From contig NZ_VLKP01000009.1 of the NCBI RefSeq assembly GCF_007830115.1, positions 103,469-167,468 of the forward strand: a DNA stretch of 64,000 nt, given 5' to 3'. Below, piece after piece: positions 15,818-23,749 of the stretch (position 1 is the stretch's first letter; every line of letters begins with the position of its first letter). This stretch comes from Aerolutibacter ruishenii. Lineage in GTDB: Bacteria; Pseudomonadota; Gammaproteobacteria; Xanthomonadales; Xanthomonadaceae. The position numbers and the translations under genes are program-made. The notes beneath the pieces were generated by a model. It was not told the origin of the DNA, searched no databases, and saw nothing but the letters and a program-made list of their open reading frames with translations.

Positions 15818-16026
15818 GAAGCCTCCTTGAAAATGTGCGGTTCATCGGATGGGCGTCAGCTTGGCGGGGCCAGGAGATGCCGGCAGCAAGGAAGCCGATT
15901 GATGCAGACACCGCTTTGTGATCGGCAGGCGGTCCGTTGCCGCAGCAGTGCGCATAGACCGCAGGAGCTGGCACAGCAAGAGCGTCGTTTCGGGAGGGCG
16001 GCTGGAACTCTGTGGACGACCTTGGA

Positions 16027-16047
16027 GCTATCCCCTGGGGATAGCTC
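16027..16047. repeat. 21-bp palindrome, copy 1
   Basis: AGCTATCCCCTGGGGATAGCT, a perfect inverted repeat around a central T. It lies in the gap between ssb (stop at 16112) and topB. The same sequence recurs near 17.94 and 18.84 kb. Candidate operator or parS-like site. Confidence 0.6.
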
Positions 16048-16111
16048 GCTGGTGCATCGCGGGCGTATGACGGTTGCTACAGCCGCCCTCGGGGGACCGG
16101 CGATGGGCGAA

Positions 16112-16495
16112 CTACTGTCCGCCGGCCGGCTTGGCGCTGAGCGCCACCGACTCGATGCGGTACGGCAGGATGCCCACGCGCCGCGCCTCGACCTTGAACG
16201 TCACGCGCTCGTTCTCGTCGGCGTCCTCCCATTCGTCGCGCACGGTGCGGCCCTCGACCAGCACCCGCATACTTTTCTGGTACAGCGTCTTCCAGTGCTC
16301 GGCGTCGCGGTGCCACAGCTCCACGGGCGCCCAGAAGCCGCCGCGATCTTCGTACTCGCCGTCCTTCTTCGGGATCGGGTTGTCGAAGTAGACGTTCAGG
16401 CGAAGCAGCCGGCGCGGCTCGTCGTTGCCGTTCGGGAATTCGCGGTAGTCCGGCGCAGAACCGATGTTGCCCTCGCCGACGAAGTGCGTGCTCAT
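16112..16495 (-). CDS. ssb: ICE single-stranded DNA-binding protein
   Basis: A 127-residue OB-fold protein. MSTHFVGEGNIGSAPDYREF, RLNVYFDNPIPKKDGEYEDR and FWAPVELWHRDAEHW follow the SSB pattern, with the WVEVxLW-like strand conserved as FWAPVELW. It lacks the long Gly-rich linker and acidic tip of housekeeping SSB, as usual for ICE SSBs. Its ATG overlaps the stop of the DUF3158 gene (ATGA). Likely coats the transferred strand during replication of the element. Confidence 0.85.
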   Translation of the reverse strand: MSTHFVGEGNIGSAPDYREFPNGNDEPRRLLRLNVYFDNPIPKKDGEYEDRGGFWAPVELWHRDAEHWKTLYQKSMRVLVEGRTVRDEWEDADENERVTFKVEARRVGILPYRIESVALSAKPAGGQ

Positions 16496-17040
16496 GGTGA
16501 CTCCTTGGTGGTGGGTGGAACGGACGCGGTATGCCCGTGGACGCGCCGCAGGTAAGCCGCTTCGGCCTGGGCGGCCTTGCTGGCGCATTCCAGGGCTTGG
16601 CGAGCGATGCTGTGGGTCAGGCTGATCTGCATGTTCAGCACGATGCGCTGCAGTTCCATCGCGTACAGCTCGTCGATCAGCGAGGCCGGCGTCGCGGGGT
16701 TGGCCAGCAGGGCCTCCCACAACGCCACGCCCATGGAGGAACGGTCGAGGTTGCGCCAGCGCAGGAAGGTCGTCCCTGCGCCAGTGGCCTGCTGGGCCAG
16801 TTGCACGTCGAGCAGGCTGAAGGGGTAGGCGCGCGCCTGGGGCAGCACGCGCCGCTGCGCCAGGCCAATCACGTCGTCGCGCAGCGCTGCGCACTGGCTG
16901 GCCCAGGTCTCCAGACTCCCCTTACCCTTAAAAGGCTGTAAAAGGCCTTTTAGGTAGCCTGCGTGTTCCAGCCGCTGGAAGTCCGCCTGTTCCAGCGCCA
17001 CGAAGCGCGTGGAGTGGCTGATGGGGGGCGATGCCGTCAT
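16492..17040 (-). CDS. DUF3158 family ICE protein
   Basis: A 182-residue soluble, helical protein with ALEQADFQRLEHAGYLKGLL and GAGTTFLRWRNLDRSSMGVA, characteristic of DUF3158. It is always found between the PFL_4669 gene and ssb in this ICE family. Both ends overlap neighbours by 4 nt (ATGA), so PFL_4669, DUF3158 and ssb form one tightly coupled unit. Role in element replication is inferred from neighbours only. Confidence 0.85.
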   Translation of the reverse strand: MTASPPISHSTRFVALEQADFQRLEHAGYLKGLLQPFKGKGSLETWASQCAALRDDVIGLAQRRVLPQARAYPFSLLDVQLAQQATGAGTTFLRWRNLDRSSMGVALWEALLANPATPASLIDELYAMELQRIVLNMQISLTHSIARQALECASKAAQAEAAYLRRVHGHTASVPPTTKESP

Positions 17041-17816
17041 GCGTCAGCACCCTCATTGCCCGTCGCTGGATTGGCTGCGCCATCCGTGTGAGCCGGCGCA
17101 TCGGGCTCGATGGCGGGCGCAGCATGCGGCGTGCCGGGCTTGGTCGTCCGCCGCGCGATGGGTGGCGCGAAGCGCGAGCGGCGCGTGCCTTCCAGCACGT
17201 CCTGCGGCAGCTCGCCGAACTTCTCCAACGCCGCTCGCGCCGCGGCGTTCTTCGCCGCGAAGTCGTCGCGCGTCGTGCCCGAGTAGCGGTACTGCTGGGC
17301 CAGCGAGAACAGGCTGCGCAGCGCGTGCGCGCCATCATTGAGCCAGCGCTCCAAGGTGCTGCGGTCGATCAGCGCCGTGTGGTGCGCCAGGATGAGTTTG
17401 CGCGCCAAGTCGTCGTAGTCGGCCAGCAGGTACACCGCCATGAAGCCGAGCTGGGCGTTCACGAACAGCGGCAGCTTCACCGGCTGCACGTTCATGTTCT
17501 CGCCCAGCGACAGCGCCGGGGGCACGTCGGCCAGGGCCTGATCCACCTGTTCGCGCAGGGTCTGCAGACGGGTCTTGGTGTCGGCGAGTTTGTCCTCGAT
17601 CCGCAACATCCACCAGTCCGAGTACGGATCGTCCTGCTCGGCGCCGCGCTTCATCTTGTTCATCGCACTGATGAAGCCGTTGAGTCCGATGATGCCGGCG
17701 CGCCCCTCGGTCGGCGCACGGCCGTGCCAGATGCGCGAAGCGTGGTGCGTGTGCAGCGTCAGCGACATCGCGCTGCGCAGCGACCCGAGATTCAGTTGCA
17801 GGGGTTCATTGGCCAT
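17037..17816 (-). CDS. PFL_4669 / TIGR03761 family ICE protein
   Basis: A 259-residue protein. LGSLRSAMSLTLHTHHASRI, then GLNGFISAMNKMKRGAEQDD and SDWWMLRIEDKLADT, are the signature of the PFL_4669 integrating-element family (TIGR03761). The last 60 residues are disordered Pro/Ala/Arg-rich. First gene of the PFL_4669-DUF3158-ssb unit; the second 21-bp palindrome lies about 120 bp upstream and could control it. Confidence 0.88.
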   Translation of the reverse strand: MANEPLQLNLGSLRSAMSLTLHTHHASRIWHGRAPTEGRAGIIGLNGFISAMNKMKRGAEQDDPYSDWWMLRIEDKLADTKTRLQTLREQVDQALADVPPALSLGENMNVQPVKLPLFVNAQLGFMAVYLLADYDDLARKLILAHHTALIDRSTLERWLNDGAHALRSLFSLAQQYRYSGTTRDDFAAKNAAARAALEKFGELPQDVLEGTRRSRFAPPIARRTTKPGTPHAAPAIEPDAPAHTDGAANPATGNEGADA

Positions 17817-17937
17817 GGGTGACGACTCGCATTAACGGAACGAGTCGCCAGCATCGGCACCGCCCGGAAGGCCGTCAGTCAACAAACCGCAATCGGCGTG
17901 CGCCCGGTTTGTCGGTGGCGGGAAGGCTGGCTGTCCC

Positions 17938-17957
17938 AGCTATCCCCTGGGGATAGC
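17938..17957. repeat. 21-bp palindrome, copy 2
   Basis: AGCTATCCCCTGGGGATAGC, preceded by GGCTGGCTGTCCC as copy 3 is by GGCTCCCTGTCCC. Its CTA forms the stop codon of the small gene at 17940-18131. Confidence 0.6.
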
Positions 17958-18131
17958 CTCGCGGCGGGTAGCGACGGCAAGCGCCGCCTGCTGTCCCAAC
18001 TGTGCAATGAAACCTTCGAGTTGGCCGTCGGCAACATCGGCATGGCGGCCGGCGGCGATGTCGGCCCAGCCCATGCAAGCTGCTTCCTGCAGCGCCTTGA
18101 GTTTGGCTGCTTCAGGCTCCTTGGTATTCAT
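17940..18131 (-). CDS. Small protein downstream of a RelE-type toxin (63 aa)
   Basis: MNTKEPEAAKLKALQEAACM followed by WADIAAGRHADVADGQLEGF. The xxDIAAGRxxDV segment resembles the C-terminal toxin-binding helix of small ParD- or Phd-like antitoxins. It lies 28 bp behind the toxin gene on the same strand, with a GGAGATTCACC site. It may be a second antitoxin or an accessory to the pair; function unproven. Confidence 0.6.
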   Translation of the reverse strand: MNTKEPEAAKLKALQEAACMGWADIAAGRHADVADGQLEGFIAQLGQQAALAVATRREAIPRG

Positions 18132-18159
18132 GGTGAATCTCCAGTGAGGAAAACCTCCT

Positions 18160-18447
18160 TCACTCCCGTGCCGGCGGCCACTGCTGCGCGGCGTGCAACA
18201 CGCGCAGGATGGACACCGCGCGGGTGTCCTCCATGTAGACCACCACGTAGTTCGCACGCACGACCATCTCCCGCGTGCCGGCCACGCGGCCAGGCCGGTA
18301 GAGCTTCGGGCGCTCCGGCAGCTTCGCGGCCTTGGCCTCGATGTCGTCCTTCAACCGCTGCGCGGCATCGGGGTTGTCGTCCGAGATGTAGTCAACAATC
18401 GCCAGCAGGTCGGCGCGGGCAGCTTCCCGCCACTCAAGTACGCGCAC
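18160..18447 (-). CDS. RelE/ParE family toxin
   Basis: A 95-residue protein with the RelE/ParE fold pattern: WREAARADLLAIVDYISDDN, KAAKLPERPKLYRPGRVAGT and REMVVRANYVVVYMEDTRAV, then ILRVLHAAQQWP. RelE enzymes cut mRNA on the ribosome and ParE poisons gyrase; sequence alone does not decide, although the AAR-DL..IVDYI start and VLHAAQQWP end are common in ParE-like members. It overlaps the antitoxin gene by 14 nt, the usual toxin-antitoxin arrangement. Confidence 0.88.
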   Translation of the reverse strand: MRVLEWREAARADLLAIVDYISDDNPDAAQRLKDDIEAKAAKLPERPKLYRPGRVAGTREMVVRANYVVVYMEDTRAVSILRVLHAAQQWPPARE

Positions 18448-18733
18448 GCCGCTTCCTGTCGATCAGGGCCTGCGCCTCATCCATGACCTGCTGGTGCGGC
18501 ACCGGCGGCCGTGTGTCGGCCAGCGCCTCCTGGACCTTCGCCCGGAACCAGGCATCGTAGGCCTCCGGGTCGGCCGTGAGGCCAGCCGGCAGTGCGCCTT
18601 CCTTGACCACACGGGTCAGCAGGATGCGCACGGCGTCCGAAACGGTGAGGCCGACCCCGGCGAGTTTCTCGGCTGCATCGGCCTTGAGCTTATCGTCCAC
18701 GCGGATGTGCAGCATCGAAGTCTGTGCGGCCAT
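18434..18733 (-). CDS. RelB/DinJ family antitoxin
   Basis: A 99-residue protein. SMLHIRVDDKLKADAAEKLA and GLTVSDAVRILLTRVV form the ribbon-helix-helix of RelB/DinJ antitoxins. The C-terminal region (WFRAKVQEALADTRP) would wrap the toxin. First gene of the pair. The perfect palindrome TCTCAATTGAGA 39 bp upstream is a likely autoregulatory operator. Such modules stabilise ICEs in the host. Confidence 0.88.
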   Translation of the reverse strand: MAAQTSMLHIRVDDKLKADAAEKLAGVGLTVSDAVRILLTRVVKEGALPAGLTADPEAYDAWFRAKVQEALADTRPPVPHQQVMDEAQALIDRKRRART

Positions 18734-18771
18734 CGTTGCTTCTCCTGTTATGCATTAGCCCCTATTTTGTA

Positions 18772-18783
18772 TCTCAATTGAGA
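18772..18783 (-). promoter_or_regulatory. Palindromic operator candidate of the relBE-type pair
   Basis: TCTCAATTGAGA is a perfect 12-bp palindrome. On the minus strand it supplies a TTGAGA -35-like hexamer, with CATAAC as a possible -10 and a spacing of about 19 bp, in an AT-rich patch unusual for this region. Confidence 0.5.
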
Positions 18784-18832
18784 CCTTGGCAAGGGTGTAG
18801 CCGGATTGACCCGCCGGAAGGCTCCCTGTCCC

Positions 18833-18853
18833 AGCTATCCCCAGGGGATAGCT
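18833..18853. repeat. 21-bp palindrome, copy 3
   Basis: AGCTATCCCCAGGGGATAGCT, identical to copy 1 except for the central base. It lies 8 bp beyond the STY4528 stop, between that gene and the toxin-antitoxin promoter. Confidence 0.6.
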
Positions 18854-18860
18854 CGGCCGG

Positions 18861-20054
18861 TCACGGGTCGCGCAGGGCCGCCCGCAACCGCGCCAGGTGG
18901 GCGCGCGCCACTTCGGGGGATACCGGCGGTGCCGATGGCGCCGGTGCCGGTGCGGGTGGACGGGAAGCAGGCGGCACCGTGGCGCTGTCGCCCGCCCAGG
19001 CCTTGAACTCCCCACGGATCGCCTTCTGGATGATGCCGAACAGGTAGCCAGCCGGGTTGCGCACCGAGCTGTTGCAGCAGCGCGCCTCCCATTCGTCCAG
19101 CACCGCCTGCCGCAGGGCTTCGTCCACCTGCCGCAAGGCCACCAGCGCGCCGGACTGCTGCTCGTGCTTCAAACGCTGGAAGCGGTCTGGCAGCCGCAGG
19201 TTCTGCAAGGCCCTCGCGCGCGGTACTGTACGTACTTCATTTATACGATCATTACGTACTGTACGGTCCTGCTTCGGAATCCGAAGAGAGCCGTCCGGCG
19301 CGGGTTTCGGCCCTGCTTCGGATTCCGAAGACGGGCGCGCAGCATTCCGAAGAAGGGCTTCCTGGCCTTCTTCGGATTCGTGGTCCGCACCCTCCTGTGG
19401 ATAACCTGGCGTCGTCCAGCCATGCCGCGCCATGCGCTGCGCCAGCACTTGCAGGCGGGTCGGCAGCGTGCGCCCGCTGAGCAGCGGGTCTTCGGCGATC
19501 TCCCGCAGCGTGTTCATGCCCACGACCTGCACCGCCTTCGCCGCGTGCGTGAGCGCCTGACTGACCAAGCCCAGGTAGTCCGGGTCGAGCTGCATCGCCT
19601 CGAAGGGCGACAGCGGTTCGTCGTGCAGCACGTAGAGGTTGCCTTGGATACGGCCGGTCCTGGGATCGCGCCGCCGCCGCACCAGGCTGAGCCAGCGTGT
19701 CAGCCGCAGCAGCGTCAAGGCGCGCGCCACGGTCTCGTGCGAGGCTTGCGACGCACAGGGCATGGACGCCAGATAGGGGCGGAGCTGGTCGTAGGTAGGA
19801 AAGGCGGTCACGCCGTCGTCGTTGAGCTGCAGGCGGAACACCTGCCAGGCATTGCGCTCCAGCGGCGTCAGGCGCCGGTCGAGGAACAGCGCGCGCGGGA
19901 CGCTCTCGTGCCGGTTGCCGCTGTAGAGAAAGCAGTCCTGGCTCGGCGCCGTGCCCTGCGCCGGTTCCTTCGGCTCAAGGTGCCGCAGCGCCTCGTCGAA
20001 CAACGCCGACAGCGCAACCGGGCCATCGCGCCGTGGTGCGCTGCCCGTGGTCAT
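18861..20054 (-). CDS. STY4528 family pathogenicity-island replication protein
   Basis: A 397-residue protein. The N-terminal third contains CFLYSGNRHESVPRALFLDR and LTPLERNAWQVFRLQLNDDG, followed by a winged-helix-like part (YDQLRPYLASMPC ... TVARALTLLRLTRWLSLVRR), typical of STY4528 proteins. These behave like replication initiators of the excised element. The C-terminus is a Pro-rich linker plus short basic helix. Its ATG is 3 nt past the stop of the DUF2857 gene. Confidence 0.85.
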   Translation of the reverse strand: MTTGSAPRRDGPVALSALFDEALRHLEPKEPAQGTAPSQDCFLYSGNRHESVPRALFLDRRLTPLERNAWQVFRLQLNDDGVTAFPTYDQLRPYLASMPCASQASHETVARALTLLRLTRWLSLVRRRRDPRTGRIQGNLYVLHDEPLSPFEAMQLDPDYLGLVSQALTHAAKAVQVVGMNTLREIAEDPLLSGRTLPTRLQVLAQRMARHGWTTPGYPQEGADHESEEGQEALLRNAARPSSESEAGPKPAPDGSLRIPKQDRTVRNDRINEVRTVPRARALQNLRLPDRFQRLKHEQQSGALVALRQVDEALRQAVLDEWEARCCNSSVRNPAGYLFGIIQKAIRGEFKAWAGDSATVPPASRPPAPAPAPSAPPVSPEVARAHLARLRAALRDP

Positions 20055-20056
20055 GG

Positions 20057-20617
20057 CTACACCAGCCCCTGGTCGATCCAGTTCCGTATCGCCGACCAGA
20101 TCACCGACATGGGCAGGGTCATGGCCTCGGCCAGGTCCATGGTCAGCGCCAGCATCGCCATGTCGTCGGTCAGGGCGATATGGCGCTCGGTGACGCCGGC
20201 CTTCCAGCGCTCCCACAAGGCCACGTCCTGCGCCTCGTCGAGTACCGGATGCCGGCCCTTGCGCTTGGGCAGCCCGAGGATGTCGCGGCGCAGCGCCACT
20301 TCCTGATGCGTGAGGCCGTAGAACTTGCTGACCATCTCCGTGCTCGCCCCCAGGCGCAGCATGCGGTCCACCGTGGCGATCTCCCGCTCCACGTCGTGCA
20401 CCTGGCTCAGCAGCCGCTTCAACACCTCCTGGTTCACCGACACCGAACACCATGACACCGTGGCATTCACCAGCATGCTCACGAGTTCAGGGTGCTTCAG
20501 CGCATCCAGCTCCTCCTCGCCGAAGCCCATGGCCTTGCAGCGGCGCAACTGGCCGTTGCGCAGGTCATGCAGGGCCTGGGCGATCACGGCCTGGTTGAGC
20601 GGGTGCGGTGCCGACAT
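20057..20617 (-). CDS. DUF2857 family ICE protein
   Basis: A 186-residue protein. LNQAVIAQALHDLRNGQLRR, CKAMGFGEEELDAL and GASTEMVSKFYGLTHQEVAL match DUF2857, which has a FlhC-like DNA-binding look. In ICEclc the BisC/BisD master activators belong to FlhC/ParB-like families near this position, so a regulatory role together with the ParB-like neighbour is reasonable; this is inference from gene order. Preceded by GGAGGCTCTCGC, 18 nt after parB. Confidence 0.82.
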   Translation of the reverse strand: MSAPHPLNQAVIAQALHDLRNGQLRRCKAMGFGEEELDALKHPELVSMLVNATVSWCSVSVNQEVLKRLLSQVHDVEREIATVDRMLRLGASTEMVSKFYGLTHQEVALRRDILGLPKRKGRHPVLDEAQDVALWERWKAGVTERHIALTDDMAMLALTMDLAEAMTLPMSVIWSAIRNWIDQGLV

Positions 20618-20634
20618 GCGAGAGCCTCCTGCGC

Positions 20635-22293
20635 TCAGGATTCCTGGCCCGCTTCGCCGGCTTGCAGGTCCAGCAGCCGGCGCGCCAGGCGCAGCAGACG
20701 GAACAGCTTCACCAGCGCAGCATCGCTCAGGCGTGTGGCCGAGCCGCCGTGGCCATGCAGCAGCGCCGCCAGCTCGTCGGCCAGCCGCGCGCGGTCCAAG
20801 CCGTTCGCGGCAGGCGGCGCCGCACTCAGCGCATGCAGCAGGGTGAGCACCGCCCGCGCGAACGCCGGCAGCGCTTTCGCCTGGCCCACGGCCGGCGCCA
20901 CGCAGACGAAGCCGATGCCGCCGTCGATGGCCTCGATGTGGTCGGCCACCGCCGCGTCCCCGGCAATCTCGCGCGCGAACTGCGCGATGTGCACGCGCAG
21001 GCGATCCGGCGCGTCCAGCCCCGGCTCGATATACCAGACGTCCGAGATGGGATAGAGCCCGCCAGCCTGCACGGGGATCGCACGCAGCGCGTCGACCTCG
21101 AAGTCGGGCAGCTTGTCGCCGAGCTGGTCCGCGACCATCCGTTGGATGGACAGCAGGCGCTCGGTGGTCGGTGCCGGTGTCACGATGTGCCCTTGCAGAC
21201 GCTCGTCGCGTTGCCCGTACTGTTCCTCCGGCGCTCCGGGCGGTGCAGGCGGTGTTGCTGCTGGCGCCGGAGGCGCGACCGGCGTGGTGTCGCGCGGCAC
21301 AGACGAGGCGGGTGGCTGCCGAGGCGCGGAGACCGGCGAGGGCGGTGTAGCAGGCAAGACAGGTGCTGCCGGGGGCGTCGGCGCTGCCGGTTCGCTGGTC
21401 AGCGCACGCTGGCGGCTTTCGCTGTCGTTGATCTCCAGCGCCAGCGTGTCGTAGTCCGCCACCAGCAGCTCGGCCATCTGGCCCACGAGCTCGTCCTGCA
21501 CCCGCTGCGGCGAGAAGTCGTCTGGCTGAGTGTCGAACTGCGTCAGCACGTCCTGAAACAAGGTGGCGAAGTCCACGGCCACGGTGCGGCCCAGCGCACG
21601 CCGCTCCCAGGTGCGCTCGCACGCCTTGCGCAGCACCGCGAGCCGGTCCACCTGATGCCGGCCCAATCCGCCGTACAGCAGCGTCGGGATCGCCGGCAGC
21701 AGATAGCGCACCGCATCGTTCATGCGGCTGATGTGCGACTGCGGCACCGGATAGCCGTCGGCAGTCAGCCGCCGCGCGAGTTCGCTCTGCGACAGCGCCT
21801 GGCCGCTTTCCTGCTCGTAGAACTCGCGCGCCTTCTCGATGCCCAAGGCCCGCTCGATGAAGGTCAGCCCGCCGCGCAGCTCGTTCTCGGCCAGATGCCC
21901 GGTCAGCGCCACGATTTCGCCGCGCGCCGGCCACGGGCGGAACAGGCACGCAATGCGGAAGAAGCGTTCCTCCTTGGTCTCGCTCCACAACTCGCGCAGG
22001 ATCGCCAGCCGCGTGTTGCCGCCGTTGCGAATGATGTAGTGCGCCTCGCCCGGCCTGCGCGTGATCGCGGGGGGCGCGTCCAGCCCACGTTCGCGGATGG
22101 ACGCCTTGATCTCCGCATAGGCCGGGTTGCGCGTCACGCGCGGGTCGTGGTCGTAGGGCCGCAACTGGTTCAGCGTCACCATCATCGGCGTGTCGGCGAT
22201 GGGGTCGCTCAAGGTCGCGGCCGAAGGGCCGCTGCGCTCGAAGCCGGTGGCCAGCAGCTTGGCAGCCATGTCCTGCGGCGTCAGCTCAGCCAC
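20635..22293 (-). CDS. parB: ParB-like partition/regulatory protein of the ICE
   Basis: 552 residues. A ParB/Srx-like N-terminal domain (RPYDHDPRVTRNPAYAEIKA, HYIIRNGGNTRLAIL) is followed by an HTH region (QALSQSELARRLTADGYPVP, SHISRMNDAVRYLLP), a long Pro/Ala linker and an Arg/Leu-rich C-terminus. It matches the PFGI-1-class ParB. The GTG at 22293 is chosen because it overlaps the upstream stop as GTGGCTGA and has AGGAGA 6 nt away; a far upstream ATG would bury the HicA-like gene. Function: segregation of the excised circle and, in ICEclc relatives, activation (BisD). Confidence 0.85.
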   Translation of the reverse strand: MAELTPQDMAAKLLATGFERSGPSAATLSDPIADTPMMVTLNQLRPYDHDPRVTRNPAYAEIKASIRERGLDAPPAITRRPGEAHYIIRNGGNTRLAILRELWSETKEERFFRIACLFRPWPARGEIVALTGHLAENELRGGLTFIERALGIEKAREFYEQESGQALSQSELARRLTADGYPVPQSHISRMNDAVRYLLPAIPTLLYGGLGRHQVDRLAVLRKACERTWERRALGRTVAVDFATLFQDVLTQFDTQPDDFSPQRVQDELVGQMAELLVADYDTLALEINDSESRQRALTSEPAAPTPPAAPVLPATPPSPVSAPRQPPASSVPRDTTPVAPPAPAATPPAPPGAPEEQYGQRDERLQGHIVTPAPTTERLLSIQRMVADQLGDKLPDFEVDALRAIPVQAGGLYPISDVWYIEPGLDAPDRLRVHIAQFAREIAGDAAVADHIEAIDGGIGFVCVAPAVGQAKALPAFARAVLTLLHALSAAPPAANGLDRARLADELAALLHGHGGSATRLSDAALVKLFRLLRLARRLLDLQAGEAGQES

Positions 22294-22522
22294 GGCCGTT
22301 CTCCTGCGCCTGCCGGTCGGCCCGGCGAAGTTGCGCGCGGGCATTGCGGTCGGCACGGTGGTCGCTCGCAGTCGAACTGGTGTAGATCGACGCGCAGCCT
22401 GGTTTCGTGAATTTCAGGTGCCCGCCGGACGTGCGCACCACGCGCCAGCCTTCGCCCAGCGCGAACTCGATCAGCGCGCGCAGCCGTTCACGGCCGCGCG
22501 CCAGTTCATGTGCGCTCGCCAT
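22286..22522 (-). CDS. HicA-like dsRBD-fold protein between parA and parB
   Basis: A 78-residue protein. LIEFALGEGWRVVRTSGGHL and KFTKPGCASIYTSST fit the HicA mRNA-interferase pattern (G-W-x(2)-VR-x(2)-GGH-x-KF-x-KPG), with the catalytic His in GGH. No HicB antitoxin is adjacent. It overlaps parA by 17 nt and parB by 8 nt, so it is translated within the partition operon. Whether it is an active toxin or an RNA-binding regulator is unknown. Confidence 0.75.
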   Translation of the reverse strand: MASAHELARGRERLRALIEFALGEGWRVVRTSGGHLKFTKPGCASIYTSSTASDHRADRNARAQLRRADRQAQENGRG

Positions 22523-23372
22523 GGCTGGCCCCTCCCGCATCGGCCCGGCCGGTGACCAGCGCGAAGCACTCCCGCCACGCGGGGAACAGCTCGCCGGCCA
22601 GCGTGCGCATGGTCTCCAGCGCCGCGGGCGCCGTGCGCCCAGCCGGCTGCCGGTACTCCACCCGGTGCACTGGCAATCCTCGTGTCGCAGCGCGCGGATA
22701 GGCTTCGATGGCCGGCACGTCGGTGCCCAGCACCTGCACGCCGGCCTGTTCCTGGAACACCTGTCGCAGCGCCTGCTGGACCAGCCGCGCGTTCGACGAC
22801 ACCGGATGCACACGGTTGATGAGCAGGCGCAGCGGCGGCGGCTCGATGCCCAGGTGCCGATACGGCGCGATGTCCTCGATCAGTTGCAGCGTGCCGCGCC
22901 GCAGCTCGCGCGCCGCGAGGATTTCCGGCGTCACCGGCGACAGCGCCAGGTCGGACGCCAGCACAGCCATCTCCAGCAGCACGCTGCGCGCGCCCTGGGT
23001 GTCGATCAACAGCAGGTCATAGTGCGTGCGGAAGACGGGCAGCAAATGGCGCAGTCGCAGGCGCCCATCCGGAGCGTGCAGCAGCAGCGTGTTCAGTTCG
23101 CCGCGGTCGTCGTTCGAGAGCACCAGGTCCAGGCCCGCGATCGCGGTGCGCGACACCAGTTGCTCGATGCGCCGCTCGTTGAAGGCCAGCATCTCGTAGA
23201 TGCCGCCGGGCGCGCGCACGTCCAGCGTGAAGTAGCTCGACAGCGTGGGCTGCACGTCCAGGTCCAGCAGCAGCACGCGCAGCCCGGCATCGGCGATGAA
23301 GCCGCCCAGGTTGGCCGCAGTCGTGGTCTTGCCCACGCCGCCCTTGGTCGAAATGATGGACACCACCTGCAT
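22506..23372 (-). CDS. parA: ParA-like partition ATPase of the ICE
   Basis: A 288-residue ParA/MinD ATPase. MQVVSIISTKGGVGKTTTAA is the deviant Walker A at the extreme N-terminus, LLLIDTQGARS is Walker B (switch II), and LLLDLDVQPTLSSYF is the A' motif. No N-terminal HTH, so a short type Ib-like ParA. The ATG at 23372 follows GAGGAG. With parB it should partition the excised, replicating ICE. Downstream of alpA by 40 bp, likely one operon. Confidence 0.92.
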   Translation of the reverse strand: MQVVSIISTKGGVGKTTTAANLGGFIADAGLRVLLLDLDVQPTLSSYFTLDVRAPGGIYEMLAFNERRIEQLVSRTAIAGLDLVLSNDDRGELNTLLLHAPDGRLRLRHLLPVFRTHYDLLLIDTQGARSVLLEMAVLASDLALSPVTPEILAARELRRGTLQLIEDIAPYRHLGIEPPPLRLLINRVHPVSSNARLVQQALRQVFQEQAGVQVLGTDVPAIEAYPRAATRGLPVHRVEYRQPAGRTAPAALETMRTLAGELFPAWRECFALVTGRADAGGASHGERT

Positions 23373-23412
23373 GGGCTTCTCCTCGTCGAATGGCATGAAC
23401 CGAGAAGAAGCG

Positions 23413-23631
23413 TCAGGCGCGTTCTTTGAGGCGCTCGGCGATCCACTGTTCGATCTCCACCGAGTCCCAGCCCACCGCGCGCACGCCCAGGCGCAGCGCC
23501 TTGGGGAACTTGCCTTCCTTCATCAGGCTGTAGATGTGCGCGCGCTTGAAGCCGGTCTTGGCTTCGACCTCGGCGCGGCGCAGGATGCGGTGCTCGGTCG
23601 GTGCCGCCGTGGCGGTGGTCTGCGAAGACAT
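23413..23631 (-). CDS. alpA: AlpA-family phage-type regulator
   Basis: A 72-residue HTH protein. ILRRAEVEAKTGFKRAHIYS and FPKALRLGVRAVGWDSVEIE are the classical AlpA pattern; it ends WIAERLKERA. AlpA proteins act as activators or excisionase-like factors and are found upstream of parA in ICEclc relatives. The ATG at 23631 has AAGGAG 8 nt upstream; the in-frame GTG at 23640 sits on the ribosome binding site and is unlikely. Confidence 0.88.
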   Translation of the reverse strand: MSSQTTATAAPTEHRILRRAEVEAKTGFKRAHIYSLMKEGKFPKALRLGVRAVGWDSVEIEQWIAERLKERA

Positions 23632-23749
23632 GAGGGTCACTCCTTAACGCTCAGTGGCGCTGATTGGCGTGACTCGAATTAAGAACGCCGCGTTGAAGAA
23701 AGACACCGCAAATGCGGTTTCCGCGACCGCAGATACGGTCTGGCATCGC

